Assembly: GCF_030268205.1 (NCBI RefSeq) | Contig: NZ_BSQF01000002.1 | Coordinates: forward strand, 744,001 to 808,000 | Source: Allomuricauda sp. NBRC 101325 | GTDB lineage: Bacteria > Bacteroidota > Bacteroidia > Flavobacteriales > Flavobacteriaceae | Direction of reading: 5' to 3' | Length of the DNA: 64,000 nt | Part shown: positions 17,518-27,949 of the stretch, one piece after another | Layout: the number at the start of each line of letters is the position of its first letter | Position numbering within the stretch: position 1 is the first letter of the stretch | Program-made: the position numbers and the translations under genes | The notes under the pieces: model-generated | Database searches by the model: none | What the model was told of the DNA's origin: nothing | Seen by the model: only the letters and a program-made list of their open reading frames with translations

Positions 17518-19893
17518 CTAAAATTTAAAGTTATAGGTTACCGATGGGATAATTCCGAAGATGGAAGTTCGAACTGCTTCATTTCTTCCTGTATCTTCAT
17601 TCTCCCTAAAATTTATCGAAGCTGCATTTTTTCGCCCATATACGTTGTAAATACTGAACACCCACTCGGACTGTACTTTCTTTCGTTTGTTCCGCTCGGG
17701 CGTAAGTACTGCTGAAATATCCATTCGATGATAGGCGGGCAGGCGTTCTTTGTTACGCAATCCATAATAGGGCACTTGCAGGCCCTCATATTCAAATTGA
17801 CCTATGGGGTAATTTGTAGGTTGTCCTGTTTGGTAGATGAAATTCGCATTGAACTTCCATTTTTCATTTAAATTGAAGCTACCATTTATGGAAAGGTCAT
17901 GGGTTTTGTCGTATGGGGTATTGTACCACTCTCCAAAGTTGATGCCCGTTTCCTGTTCGGTTCTTCCTGGCGTTCGTTGTTCTGATTTTGAAAGGGTGTA
18001 AGACAACCATCCTTTAAACCGTCCGCTATTCTTTCGTAACAGAAACTCCAGTCCGTACGCTCGTGCCTGTCCGTTTAAAATAACCTGCTCAATGGCATTG
18101 TTGGCAATTAAGTTGGCCCCGTCGATATAATCTATTCTATTTTGGAGGTCCTTATAAAAAGCTTCGGTCTCAAATGAATAATCGCCTTGATTAATGTTCC
18201 TGAAGTAGCCAACAGCATATTGATCTTGTAGTTGAGGTTTTACAAAAGGACCGCTTGGCGTCCAAACATCCAAAGGAGTAGGGGAGTTAGTGTTGGAAAG
18301 TAGATGGAGGTATTGTGATATTCGGGTGTAGCTCGCTTTTATCGAATTGTTTTCGTTAAAGGTGTACGACATACTGATTCTGGGCTCAAAATTAAAATAG
18401 GCCTCCATAGATCCGCCACGCCCTGGATTTATGGTGTCAACAGGTGTTCCCTCGCGATATACTTGAGCGGATGTGTCAAAATCCACGGGGCTATCATTTT
18501 GGTACACATAAAATTCATCCTGTCCCATGCGGTTAAAATGACTCAACCTTAGCCCATATTCCATGCTGAGATTGTTGGTAATTTCATGTTCGATATCAAC
18601 ATACACCGCATTCTCGTTCGCGTATTTTTTGGTAAGTTGCTCCTCCACAATACCAGAATCAGGACTGTTGGGGATTATTTTCCCTGGATTGAAAACGTAG
18701 TAGATACTGTTCAATCCATAATTCAGTTGGAGTTTGTTGTTCAGGTAATGTTTCAAGTCATACTTTACGTTAAAGTTTTGAATGCCTGAATCCCATTCAA
18801 ACCCCACAAAATCAAGCTCTAATCCGTAAAAATAATCGGAATAGATAAGGGAGAGATTGGAGAATAGCCTATCAGAAAACAAATGATTCCATCTAAAATT
18901 ACCTACGGCATTTCCGTATACATTTACAAAAGCATCATTGATATTGAATAGGTCACGTCCAAAATATCCAGATAGGTAAATGTTGTTGTTTTCGTTGATT
19001 TTATGGTTGATTTTGGTGTTCAAGTCGTAAAAGTAGGCCTTGTTTTCTTCGCCAGCCAATGCCAAGAACAAATGGGCATACGAGGCCCTGCCTCCAATTA
19101 AAAAGGCCGTTTTGTCCTTTTGGATGGGACCTTCAATCAAAAGTCTACTAGCTACGGCGCCAATACCACCATTGACTTTAATTTCTTTGCTGTTCCCTTC
19201 TTTCTGAAAAATCTCCAACACAGAAGATACCCTGCCACCATATCGAGAGGGGATGCCACCTTTAAACAATTTTACATCCTTAATGGCATCTGGATTAAAA
19301 ACGGAAAAGAACCCAAATAGGTGGGAGGAATTGTACACCGTGGCTTCATCCAAAAGAATCAAGTTTTGGTCTGCGGCACCCCCACGAACATTGAATCCAG
19401 AAGAAGCTTCTCCACCGTTACTGACTCCAGGCAACAGGGTCAAAGATTTTATAACATCCGCTTCTCCCAACACCACTGGAATCTCCTTGATGGTTTGGGC
19501 GCCCAAGGTGTTCACACTCATTTGAGGTTTGCGGATATCCAATCGTTCCACGTCATCCACCAGAACAACTTCTTGGAGCTCTTGGGTTTTTTCGGTCAGT
19601 TGGTAATCTTTTTTAAGGTTGTCCTGAAGGTCAATGGTTTCCACGATTTCTTGAAAACCGAGATAGCTCACTACAATTTGATATTGTCCTTTGGGCAATG
19701 TGATGGAGTAAAATCCATATTCGTTGGTAATAGCACCTGTTTTAAGTTCAGGAATTACAATTGAAACTCCGATCAAGGTTTCGTTACTGGCTTCTTCGGA
19801 AATGGTGCCGCTGAAGGTGAACTTTTCTTGGGCATGAAGCATAAAAAAATGCCCAAAAAAGGCAAGGAATACAAGTAGGTATTTTTGAGACAT
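17518..19893 (-). CDS. TonB-dependent outer membrane receptor with carboxypeptidase-like N-domain
   Basis: This 791-residue receptor has a signal peptide (about 1-21), then a carboxypeptidase-regulatory-like domain (about 25-105, FSGTISEEASNETLIGVSI). A plug domain follows (about 115-220) with VIKSLTLLPGVSNGG, GFNVRGGAADQNLILLDEA and GGIPSRYGGRVSSVLE, and then a 22-strand barrel ends in the terminal Phe-rich strand SVTYNFKF. It is shorter than a typical SusC and belongs to the class paired with DUF4249. It probably imports a nutrient across the outer membrane using TonB energy. A TAnnTTTG promoter box lies 26 bases upstream. Confidence 0.95.
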   Translation of the reverse strand: MSQKYLLVFLAFFGHFFMLHAQEKFTFSGTISEEASNETLIGVSIVIPELKTGAITNEYGFYSITLPKGQYQIVVSYLGFQEIVETIDLQDNLKKDYQLTEKTQELQEVVLVDDVERLDIRKPQMSVNTLGAQTIKEIPVVLGEADVIKSLTLLPGVSNGGEASSGFNVRGGAADQNLILLDEATVYNSSHLFGFFSVFNPDAIKDVKLFKGGIPSRYGGRVSSVLEIFQKEGNSKEIKVNGGIGAVASRLLIEGPIQKDKTAFLIGGRASYAHLFLALAGEENKAYFYDLNTKINHKINENNNIYLSGYFGRDLFNINDAFVNVYGNAVGNFRWNHLFSDRLFSNLSLIYSDYFYGLELDFVGFEWDSGIQNFNVKYDLKHYLNNKLQLNYGLNSIYYVFNPGKIIPNSPDSGIVEEQLTKKYANENAVYVDIEHEITNNLSMEYGLRLSHFNRMGQDEFYVYQNDSPVDFDTSAQVYREGTPVDTINPGRGGSMEAYFNFEPRISMSYTFNENNSIKASYTRISQYLHLLSNTNSPTPLDVWTPSGPFVKPQLQDQYAVGYFRNINQGDYSFETEAFYKDLQNRIDYIDGANLIANNAIEQVILNGQARAYGLEFLLRKNSGRFKGWLSYTLSKSEQRTPGRTEQETGINFGEWYNTPYDKTHDLSINGSFNLNEKWKFNANFIYQTGQPTNYPIGQFEYEGLQVPYYGLRNKERLPAYHRMDISAVLTPERNKRKKVQSEWVFSIYNVYGRKNAASINFRENEDTGRNEAVRTSIFGIIPSVTYNFKF

Positions 19894-19918
19894 TTGATTG
19901 ATGTGTTTATTCTCAGTT

Positions 19919-19926
19919 CAAAAATA
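19919..19926 (-). promoter_or_regulatory. -7 promoter element of the TonB receptor operon
   Basis: The minus strand reads TATTTTTG, 25 bases upstream of the receptor ATG. Confidence 0.6.
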
Positions 19927-19961
19927 ACAGGATGAAAGTTTATATGGGTTGAAATAAGGTT

Positions 19962-19997
19962 AAAAAAAAGTGGGACCTGATAAAATCGAGCCCCACT
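19962..19997 (-). terminator. Terminator of icd
   Basis: On the minus strand AGTGGG and CCCACT form a six-base stem followed by CTTTTTTTT-like T-rich sequence, 30 bases beyond the icd stop codon. Confidence 0.7.
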
Positions 19998-20026
19998 GTT
20001 TCTATAATGACTTTTAGTCTTATTTG

Positions 20027-22240
<2,214 letters not shown>

Positions 22241-22265
22241 TTATATGTATTTGTTTGAGCGGTTG

Positions 22266-22273
22266 CAAATATA
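22266..22273 (-). promoter_or_regulatory. -7 promoter element of icd
   Basis: The minus strand reads TATATTTG, a TAnnTTTG match ending 25 bases upstream of the icd ATG. Confidence 0.65.
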
Positions 22274-22340
22274 CGATTTATGGACGGTGAAGTAATAGTG
22301 GAACCGACTAAAAGTAATGGTTTTGGGAAGGAATTTGTTA

Positions 22341-22384
22341 AAAAAACAAAAGCCATATCTATGTTTGCACTTAGATATGGCTTT
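22341..22384 (-). terminator. Strong terminator of the small 28-codon gene
   Basis: Two exactly complementary 13-base arms (AAAGCCATATCTA at 22349-22361 and TAGATATGGCTTT at 22372-22384) flank a 10-base loop. On the minus strand the hairpin is followed by TTTTGTTTTTTT. The plus strand has no T tract, so the terminator serves a leftward transcript that starts above 22384 and is not icd. Confidence 0.85.
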
Positions 22385-22470
22385 CAGAATGGACCAAGTT
22401 TTTTTCGTATTGCTACAAAACCAAACAATCTTTCGATTGTCCTTGCATCCTTTCGACGTTTACTTTGCAT
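22384..22470 (-). CDS. Candidate 28-residue basic peptide gene
   Basis: An ATG at 22470 opens a 28-codon frame ending in TGA at 22384-22386. The peptide starts MQSKRRKDARTIERL and ends FGFVAIRKKLGPF; it has nine Lys/Arg, two Asp/Glu pairs less, and one hydrophobic patch. The last base of the stop codon is the first base of a perfect 13-base terminator stem, and a TAnnTTTG box lies 35 bases upstream of the ATG. No other reading frame occupies this leftward transcript. I recognise no family. It may be a ribosome- or nucleic-acid-associated peptide, or the transcript may act as a small RNA instead. Confidence 0.5.
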   Translation of the reverse strand: MQSKRRKDARTIERLFGFVAIRKKLGPF

Positions 22471-22504
22471 ACTGATTTTAATCTCTCAACTAAACTGCAT
22501 TTTA

Positions 22505-22512
22505 CAAAGCTA
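22505..22512 (-). promoter_or_regulatory. -7 promoter element of the small 28-codon gene
   Basis: The minus strand reads TAGCTTTG, an exact TAnnTTTG match. Transcription would begin near 22498 and leave a leader of about 28 bases before the ATG at 22470. Confidence 0.5.
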
Positions 22513-22684
22513 TACCAATAAATTCCTAAACTTTATCAAGACTGAAAATTGCTCTTCCGTCCGCACATAAAATTTAATATTTCTCCTCGAATTTGACCTA
22601 AATCACTTTCGTTTTGAAATTCCTTTTGTGATCAGTAGTGTTACCAATTTTAAGGGAATCCATGGTTTTAAAGAACGTCAACTT

Positions 22685-22731
22685 TAAAGACAAACACTGT
22701 GTGATGGTATCACATCATCATATTTGTCTTA
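22685..22731. other. Imperfect hairpin upstream of the small gene
   Basis: Eight-base outer arms AAGACAAA and TTTGTCTT enclose an inner six-base stem around GTGATGGTATCAC. There is no T tract, so it is not a standard terminator. The rest of the 22513-22821 interval contains no reading frame that I can support. Confidence 0.35.
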
Positions 22732-22821
22732 CTAAAGTACTACAATGTGAGGGAAATCCAAAGTTTTTTAACGTTTTAAAAATCAACAGGATATGAACTG
22801 TGGTTGTTAACAATTGTTCAT

Positions 22822-22852
22822 AAAAAAAAGCACCCAATTTCGGGTGCTTTTC
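22822..22852 (-). terminator. Terminator of rplS
   Basis: AAAAGCACCC and GGGTGCTTTT form a ten-base stem around a five- to six-base loop; the minus strand continues with a T run. It lies 20 bases beyond the rplS stop codon. Confidence 0.88.
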
Positions 22853-22871
22853 TTCTAGTTTGGAAGGATGT

Positions 22872-23222
22872 TTATCCTCTAACTTCTTTGATACGGGCCT
22901 TTTTACCGGTAAGACCTCTAAAGTAGAAGATTCTAGATCTACGTACTTTACCTTTTTTGTTTACTTCGATTCTTTGCAAAGCTGGCATGTTTACTGGGAA
23001 AATTCTTTCCACACCTACAGTACCTGACATTTTGCGAATGGTGAAGGTTTCAGTGGCGCCACTACCTCTTCTTTGGATTACAACTCCTCTAAAGAACTGG
23101 GTACGGGTTTTTTCACCTTCCTTAATTTCGTAATACACGGTGATGGTATCACCTGCAGAAAATTTTGGAAATTCTTTTTTTGGAACAAATTCGTCTTCAA
23201 CAAATTTTATTAAGGATTCCAT
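22872..23222 (-). CDS. rplS: 50S ribosomal protein bL19
   Basis: bL19 lies at the interface of the 50S and 30S subunits. The 116-residue protein starts MESLIKFVEDEF at 23222; an upstream ATG would add 11 non-conserved residues. It contains the family signatures FRGVVIQRRGSG, ETFTIRKMS and GVERIFPV, and the basic tail RRSRIFYFRGLTGKKARIKE. It follows trmD as in most bacteria, though here with a 137-base gap and its own promoter. Confidence 0.97.
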   Translation of the reverse strand: MESLIKFVEDEFVPKKEFPKFSAGDTITVYYEIKEGEKTRTQFFRGVVIQRRGSGATETFTIRKMSGTVGVERIFPVNMPALQRIEVNKKGKVRRSRIFYFRGLTGKKARIKEVRG

Positions 23223-23292
23223 CTCTTTGTTTTTTAGCGTTTTATACAGAATCAACTTTCACGTATCTCGTCAGAGGTTGATTTTGAGATTG

Positions 23293-23322
23293 CAAAAGTA
23301 ATACAATATTTAGTTTGGGCAA
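23293..23322 (-). promoter_or_regulatory. Promoter of rplS
   Basis: The minus strand has TTG at the upstream end, a 19-base spacer and TACTTTTG, fitting the -33/-7 pattern well. The leader to the rplS ATG would be about 65 bases, long enough for autoregulatory structure. Confidence 0.65.
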
Positions 23323-23359
23323 GATGTTTTTTAGCTTTTTGGCGCCAATCAGCACTTTT

Positions 23360-24034
23360 TTACTCCAATAGGTCAGGTCTGCGCTCTTTAGTACGTTCCA
23401 AAGCTTGCTCTTCACGCCATTTTTCAATCTTGGGGAAATTACCGCTCAACAATATTTCGGGCACTTCCATTCCTTTGTATTCTGCAGGTCTTGTATATAC
23501 CGGTGGTGCCAATAAATTATCTTGAAAGGTATCGGTCAGGGCAGAGGTCTCATCGTTCAGAACCCCAGGAATCAATCGGATCACGGCATCGCAAACAACA
23601 GCTGCTGCCAATTCACCTCCGGACAATACATAATCGCCGATTGAAATTTCTTTGGTCACGTGCAAATCCCTAACTCGTTGGTCCACTCCTTTATAATGTC
23701 CGCAAAGAATAATCAGATTTTCCTTTAAAGACAAACCATTGGCAATACGTTGGTTCAAAGTGGTTCCGTCTGGCGTCATATAAATAACATCGTCGTAATC
23801 CCGCTCCGATTTTAATTGGGAAATGCACTTGTCTATTGGTTCGATCATCATCACCATACCAGCACCTCCACCAAATTGGTAGTCGTCCACTTGCTTGTAT
23901 TTGTTGGTGGTATAATCCCTTAAATTATGAAAGTGCACTTCTACCAACCCTTTTTCTAAGGCTCGCTTTAAAATTGAGGCTTCAAAAGGACTTTTTAAAA
24001 GTTCGGGCAATACGGTAATAATGTCAATCCGCAT
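23360..24034 (-). CDS. trmD: tRNA (guanine37-N1)-methyltransferase
   Basis: TrmD methylates G37 of tRNAs reading CNN codons and prevents +1 frameshifting. The 224-residue SPOUT enzyme begins [13 protein letters not shown] and has the FGGGAGMVM loop, the trefoil-knot segment [12 protein letters not shown] and the dimer-interface LIPGVLND. It uses S-adenosylmethionine. rplS lies downstream on the same strand. Confidence 0.97.
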   Translation of the reverse strand: MRIDIITVLPELLKSPFEASILKRALEKGLVEVHFHNLRDYTTNKYKQVDDYQFGGGAGMVMMIEPIDKCISQLKSERDYDDVIYMTPDGTTLNQRIANGLSLKENLIILCGHYKGVDQRVRDLHVTKEISIGDYVLSGGELAAAVVCDAVIRLIPGVLNDETSALTDTFQDNLLAPPVYTRPAEYKGMEVPEILLSGNFPKIEKWREEQALERTKERRPDLLE

Positions 24035-24096
24035 GATTGGGCATTAAAAATTTTAATAATGCGGTAAAAGTAAGCAAAGCTTACGCAATTTGGGGC

Positions 24097-24125
24097 AAAA
24101 AGAAAGGCTTCCGTAGGGAAGCCTT
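24097..24125 (-). terminator. Terminator of the coiled-coil membrane protein gene
   Basis: Arms AAGGCTTCC and GGAAGCCTT around a four-base loop are followed on the minus strand by TTCTTTTTG. It lies just past the stop codon at 24134. Confidence 0.85.
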
Positions 24126-24133
24126 GATTCTGG

Positions 24134-24739
24134 TTACTTTTTTTGTTTGTTTAGCTCGTCCTGCAATTGTCGGCTAATTTTTTGTTCGCGCTCCAATGCC
24201 TTACGACGATGATTTTCATATTCTTCTTCTAAATCTGCTAAAGCAGACTTGGCCTGCTGTGTCAAGAAGTTGCTATTTCTAAATCGGTAAATAAAAAATA
24301 ACAATAGAATCAGCAACCCGAAAATAATGGACCACAAAATAAAGTTATAGGTGCCTTTGCTGATCAAAACCCCAAAAAATGAAATACTGTCTTTTTCCTC
24401 GGTAACACCATTCAACTTGTTCGTGGTTTCCTGCAATTTGGTATTTAAATCCTCAATTTCCGCTTCATTGGCGGTAATGGTATTCGAAAGGTCCTTTATA
24501 TTTTTGTTGGCCGTACTTATGGTGTCAAAAATATTGGCTTTCAATTCGTTGAGACTGGAAAGTTTCATCACCTCATAGGCGACACCATTTCCAGATTTAT
24601 AATTGGTCGATTTTCGTTCCAGATCCTCAAATTGGCCTTTTAGGGATTTATCGGCAGGTTCTGAATCTTCCTCTTGGGCAAAAACCGCACCCATTTGAGT
24701 AAGTAGGAATAGGGTAAATAAAACGCGTAAATGCTTCAT
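24134..24739 (-). CDS. Single-pass membrane protein with coiled coils
   Basis: The 201-residue protein (ATG at 24739) has a signal peptide (MKHLRVLFTLFLLTQMGAVFAQ), an exported coiled-coil region (about 35-120), and one strong membrane helix (about 130-152, FILWSIIFGLLILLLFFIYRF). A cytoplasmic second coiled coil rich in Glu/Arg/Lys follows. The layout suggests a bridging or scaffold protein. I recall homologues carrying the label tRNA (guanine-N1)-methyltransferase in some genomes; nothing in this sequence supports that, and the label probably leaked from the neighbouring trmD. Function unknown. Confidence 0.7.
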   Translation of the reverse strand: MKHLRVLFTLFLLTQMGAVFAQEEDSEPADKSLKGQFEDLERKSTNYKSGNGVAYEVMKLSSLNELKANIFDTISTANKNIKDLSNTITANEAEIEDLNTKLQETTNKLNGVTEEKDSISFFGVLISKGTYNFILWSIIFGLLILLLFFIYRFRNSNFLTQQAKSALADLEEEYENHRRKALEREQKISRQLQDELNKQKK

Positions 24740-24845
24740 GTTCAATAATGTTCTCGTGTTAAATTTAGATTAAGGGTAAGGCGAAATTACACTAATATAC
24801 CTAAAATCAAAAGAAATTGAGCCTACCAAAGTAACTCCCCCGCTA

Positions 24846-26294
24846 TTAATAGTAGGTATAACGTCTCACTTTGGAAATATATTTTGCCAACCTAATTACT
24901 TGATGGGAATATCCATATTCATTATCGTACCATATATAGAGCACCACACTTTTACCGTCGGCGGACACAATGGTAGCTTTGCTATCGTAAATAGATGGCG
25001 CTGTGGTGCCTACGATATCCGAAGAAACCAATTCATTGCTCAACGAATATTTGATTTGCTCCACCAAATCCCCTTCGAGGGCATATTTTTTTAAAATGGC
25101 ATTTAAACTTTCCAACGAAGTTTTGTTCTTCACCTCCAGATTAAGAATGGCCAACGAACCGTTGGGAACGGGAACGCGGATGGCATTCGAGGTCAATTTT
25201 CCTTTGAGTGAAGGTAGAGCCTTGGCTACGGCATCACCAGCACCTGTTTCGGTAATGACCATATTTACCGCGGCTGCGCGACCCCTGCGGTATTTTTTGT
25301 GCATGTTGTCCACCAAGTTTTGATCGTTGGTGTAGGCATGAATGGTTTCCAAATGCCCTTTTTTAATGCCCAAGGAATCCTCGATTACCTTTAAAATAGG
25401 GGTAATGGCATTGGTGGTGCAGGAGGCCGCCGAATAAATTTTTGTTTTATCTGGATCATATTGGGTTTGATTTACCCCATGAACAATGTTTGGAACCTCT
25501 TTACCTGGTGCGGTAAGCAACACTTTGCTGGCACCTTTGGATTCCAAATGTCTTGATAATGCAGTTTTATCACGGAAAGCCCCAGTATTGTCGATGATCA
25601 AAGCGTTGAAAATCCCGTATTTGGTGTAATCAATCTGTTCTGGTTTTTCCGCACTGATGAATTTTACCGTAGTGCCATTGATCAATAAGGCATTGTTTTT
25701 GGCATCTACTTCGACCGTTCCTGTAAATGGACCGTGCACCGAATCGGTTTTGAGCAGGGCCGCTCTTTTATCCAAGATTTCTTCATTGATTTCACCACGA
25801 ACCACAACTGCACGTAATCGAAGTTGACTTCCACGTCCTGTTTTGGCCATAAGTTCGCGGGCAACCAGTCTTCCGATACGACCAAATCCATACAAAACAA
25901 CATCTTTTGGCTTGATGGGTTTTGCGGCATCGGCACCTTTCAACTTTTCAATTACGAAGGCCTTAACGTTAAGACTTGTATTATCATCGGAATGATATTC
26001 ATAGGTCAATTTTCCGATATCCAATTTGGCAGGAGGGAGGCTGATGTCGTTGATGGCTCTTAAAATTTCAACTGAATCAAAAATGGAAATGGGTTTTTGA
26101 ACAAATTCCCCAGCGTATTCGTGAAGGTTGATGATGTCCGATACATTTTTATCTATAATTTGATTTTTGAAAAGCACCACTTCGATGGCTTTGTCGTACC
26201 ACAGGTCGCTTATGATTTTAATAAATTCTGTAGTGGCTTTTCTTCTGTCTGCCTGAAAGGCGAGTTCCTTTTCGTAGGACTTGATTTCGCTCAT
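24846..26294 (-). CDS. gap: Glyceraldehyde-3-phosphate dehydrogenase, long form
   Basis: The C-terminal 350 residues are a complete phosphorylating GAPDH: the NAD motif GFGRIGR at 136-142, the catalytic Cys292 in SAASCTTNAITP, and the late YIWYDNEYGYS. About 130 extra residues precede the Rossmann motif (starting MSEIKSYEKELAFQADRRKA); they are mostly helical with no recognisable domain. Standard GAPDH has about 335 residues. Flavobacteriaceae often encode such a long form next to a normal one; it may serve gluconeogenesis or have a different nucleotide preference, which is inference. HtrA is upstream on the same strand but separated by a terminator. Confidence 0.92.
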   Translation of the reverse strand: MSEIKSYEKELAFQADRRKATTEFIKIISDLWYDKAIEVVLFKNQIIDKNVSDIINLHEYAGEFVQKPISIFDSVEILRAINDISLPPAKLDIGKLTYEYHSDDNTSLNVKAFVIEKLKGADAAKPIKPKDVVLYGFGRIGRLVARELMAKTGRGSQLRLRAVVVRGEINEEILDKRAALLKTDSVHGPFTGTVEVDAKNNALLINGTTVKFISAEKPEQIDYTKYGIFNALIIDNTGAFRDKTALSRHLESKGASKVLLTAPGKEVPNIVHGVNQTQYDPDKTKIYSAASCTTNAITPILKVIEDSLGIKKGHLETIHAYTNDQNLVDNMHKKYRRGRAAAVNMVITETGAGDAVAKALPSLKGKLTSNAIRVPVPNGSLAILNLEVKNKTSLESLNAILKKYALEGDLVEQIKYSLSNELVSSDIVGTTAPSIYDSKATIVSADGKSVVLYIWYDNEYGYSHQVIRLAKYISKVRRYTYY

Positions 26295-26370
26295 AGGTTA
26301 GGATTGCGATTGTAAAGTTAATTTTGCGGCTAAATTATATATTTCAAACGTTTTCGTAAAAGATATTCGT

Positions 26371-26404
26371 ATAAAAAAAGCGCCTTAAGATAAGGCGCTT
26401 TTAA
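26371..26404 (-). terminator. Terminator of the HtrA protease gene
   Basis: AAAAGCGCCTTA and TAAGGCGCTTTT form a perfect 12-base stem around a three-base loop, followed on the minus strand by a T tract. It isolates the protease gene from gap. Confidence 0.9.
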
Positions 26405-26423
26405 GTGTTTTTTCAGCACTTTT

Positions 26424-27815
26424 TTATTGCAAGATCATGTGCTCCTTTTCACCATTTTCATTGATCATGGTAAAACTGGTTCTTCCGTATCTCTCAATTT
26501 CCCCGAAGTATCTTTTGGCATCTTCTATATTGTTGATTTTTTTGCCGTCAACTTCTACGATAACCTTGTTTTCCAAACCATATCTGCTGTAAGTTTCAGG
26601 AACATTGGTAATTTTTACCCCTTCAGAAACCCCAAATTTCTTTTTGTCCTCTTTGGTCAAGTTTTTCACGGTAAAATACGTGTTTGGTAGTCGTACACTG
26701 CTCTGCTTTTTCAAGGTTACTTTTTTAACCAAAGCGGTTCCATCACGATCTACGGTCACATTCACTGATTCGCCTGGGCGTTTGGAAGATAAATAGCCTG
26801 CAAGTTCAGCATATTTACGAATTTTAATTTCATCAATTTGCTTGATAATATCCCCTTCTTGAAGACCAGCAGCCTCTGCACCAGATTCTTCTTCAACACC
26901 GGCAACATACACGCCATCCAATTCGTTTAAACCTCTTTCAATGGCACCGGGAGAATCCACATTGGCAATGGAGATGCCCAAAAGACCTTTTTGAACATTT
27001 CCGAACTCCATGATATCCTCAACCACTTTTTTGGCGATGTTACTAGGTACGGCAAAAGCATATCCTACAAAGGAGCCTGTTTGGGAAGTGATAGCGGTAT
27101 TGATACCGATTAGATCCCCATTCGTGTTCACCAAAGCGCCACCACTGTTACCTGGGTTTACGGCCGCATCGGTTTGGATAAAGGATTGACTGTTTCCCAA
27201 TGATCTAGCCTTGGCACTTACAATACCTGCTGTTACGGTAGAAGTTAAGTTAAAAGGGTTGCCAACGGCCAGCACCCATTCTCCGATTTTGGTGTTGTCC
27301 GAATCCCCGAAAGCCAAATACGGCATTTCTTCATCCGCTTCAATTTTAAGAAGGGCAATATCCGACTCTGGGTCGGTTCCTACCACTTCCGCTTCGTAGG
27401 ATTTGTTGTTGTTCAACACTACTTCCAATTGGGTGGAATTGGCAATTACGTGGTTATTGGTAACGATGTAGCCATCAGGAGATATAATCACTCCTGAACC
27501 TGTCCCCAACTGTGGGGTTTGTTGACGTTCAAAACCGTAAAAGAAATCGGAAAGACTTCTGGGGCCTTTGCTCAAGGTCATGCTTTTAACGTGTACCACC
27601 GAATTCACGGTTTTTTCGGCTGCCAAGGTAAAATCCACTTCATTGATGCCAGCTCCCTTGGCCGAGGTCGGCACAAAACTTGTGCTGATCACGGGCGTTT
27701 CATCCGTTGCCGCAATCATTTTATAATTGTTGTTCTCAAAAAAAAGTTTGTAAGCTCCTAATGTAATGGCTCCTGCAAAAAGGGAAACCAAGAATAAATT
27801 GGCTATTTTCTTCAT
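26424..27815 (-). CDS. HtrA/DegQ-type periplasmic serine protease
   Basis: This 463-residue protease-chaperone clears misfolded periplasmic proteins. It starts with a membrane anchor or signal segment (about 5-25). The trypsin-like domain has the full triad: His122 in TNNHVIA, Asp152 in SDIALLKI and Ser224 in PGNSGGAL. A PDZ domain follows at about 275-365 (LLGISIANV, GLQEGDIIKQI), with a second degenerate PDZ at the end (about 385-460). Its promoter box and terminator make it monocistronic; extracytoplasmic stress control is likely but not visible. Confidence 0.95.
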   Translation of the reverse strand: MKKIANLFLVSLFAGAITLGAYKLFFENNNYKMIAATDETPVISTSFVPTSAKGAGINEVDFTLAAEKTVNSVVHVKSMTLSKGPRSLSDFFYGFERQQTPQLGTGSGVIISPDGYIVTNNHVIANSTQLEVVLNNNKSYEAEVVGTDPESDIALLKIEADEEMPYLAFGDSDNTKIGEWVLAVGNPFNLTSTVTAGIVSAKARSLGNSQSFIQTDAAVNPGNSGGALVNTNGDLIGINTAITSQTGSFVGYAFAVPSNIAKKVVEDIMEFGNVQKGLLGISIANVDSPGAIERGLNELDGVYVAGVEEESGAEAAGLQEGDIIKQIDEIKIRKYAELAGYLSSKRPGESVNVTVDRDGTALVKKVTLKKQSSVRLPNTYFTVKNLTKEDKKKFGVSEGVKITNVPETYSRYGLENKVIVEVDGKKINNIEDAKRYFGEIERYGRTSFTMINENGEKEHMILQ

Positions 27816-27846
27816 AATTCAATAATTATTTAACAATAAGCTTTAA

Positions 27847-27854
27847 CAAAATTA
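27847..27854 (-). promoter_or_regulatory. -7 promoter element of the HtrA gene
   Basis: The minus strand reads TAATTTTG, 31 bases upstream of the ATG. Confidence 0.6.
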
Positions 27855-27924
27855 GAGATTTTCATTTTTCCACTTATGCGGTTTAACGCTGTTTTAACTG
27901 CAAAAAAAACCTTAAAGAATCCCG

Positions 27925-27932
27925 TATATTTG
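27925..27932 (+). promoter_or_regulatory. -7 promoter element of the dapF operon
   Basis: TATATTTG matches TAnnTTTG and ends 17 bases before the dapF ATG. Confidence 0.65.
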
Positions 27933-27949
27933 TTCCTTTGTAAACAGCA

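Noticed and set aside
22280..22570. A 96-codon plus-strand frame in the icd-rplS gap
   Set aside because: It runs antisense through the terminator hairpin and the micropeptide frame, has no recognisable protein pattern, and no promoter or ribosome site in front.
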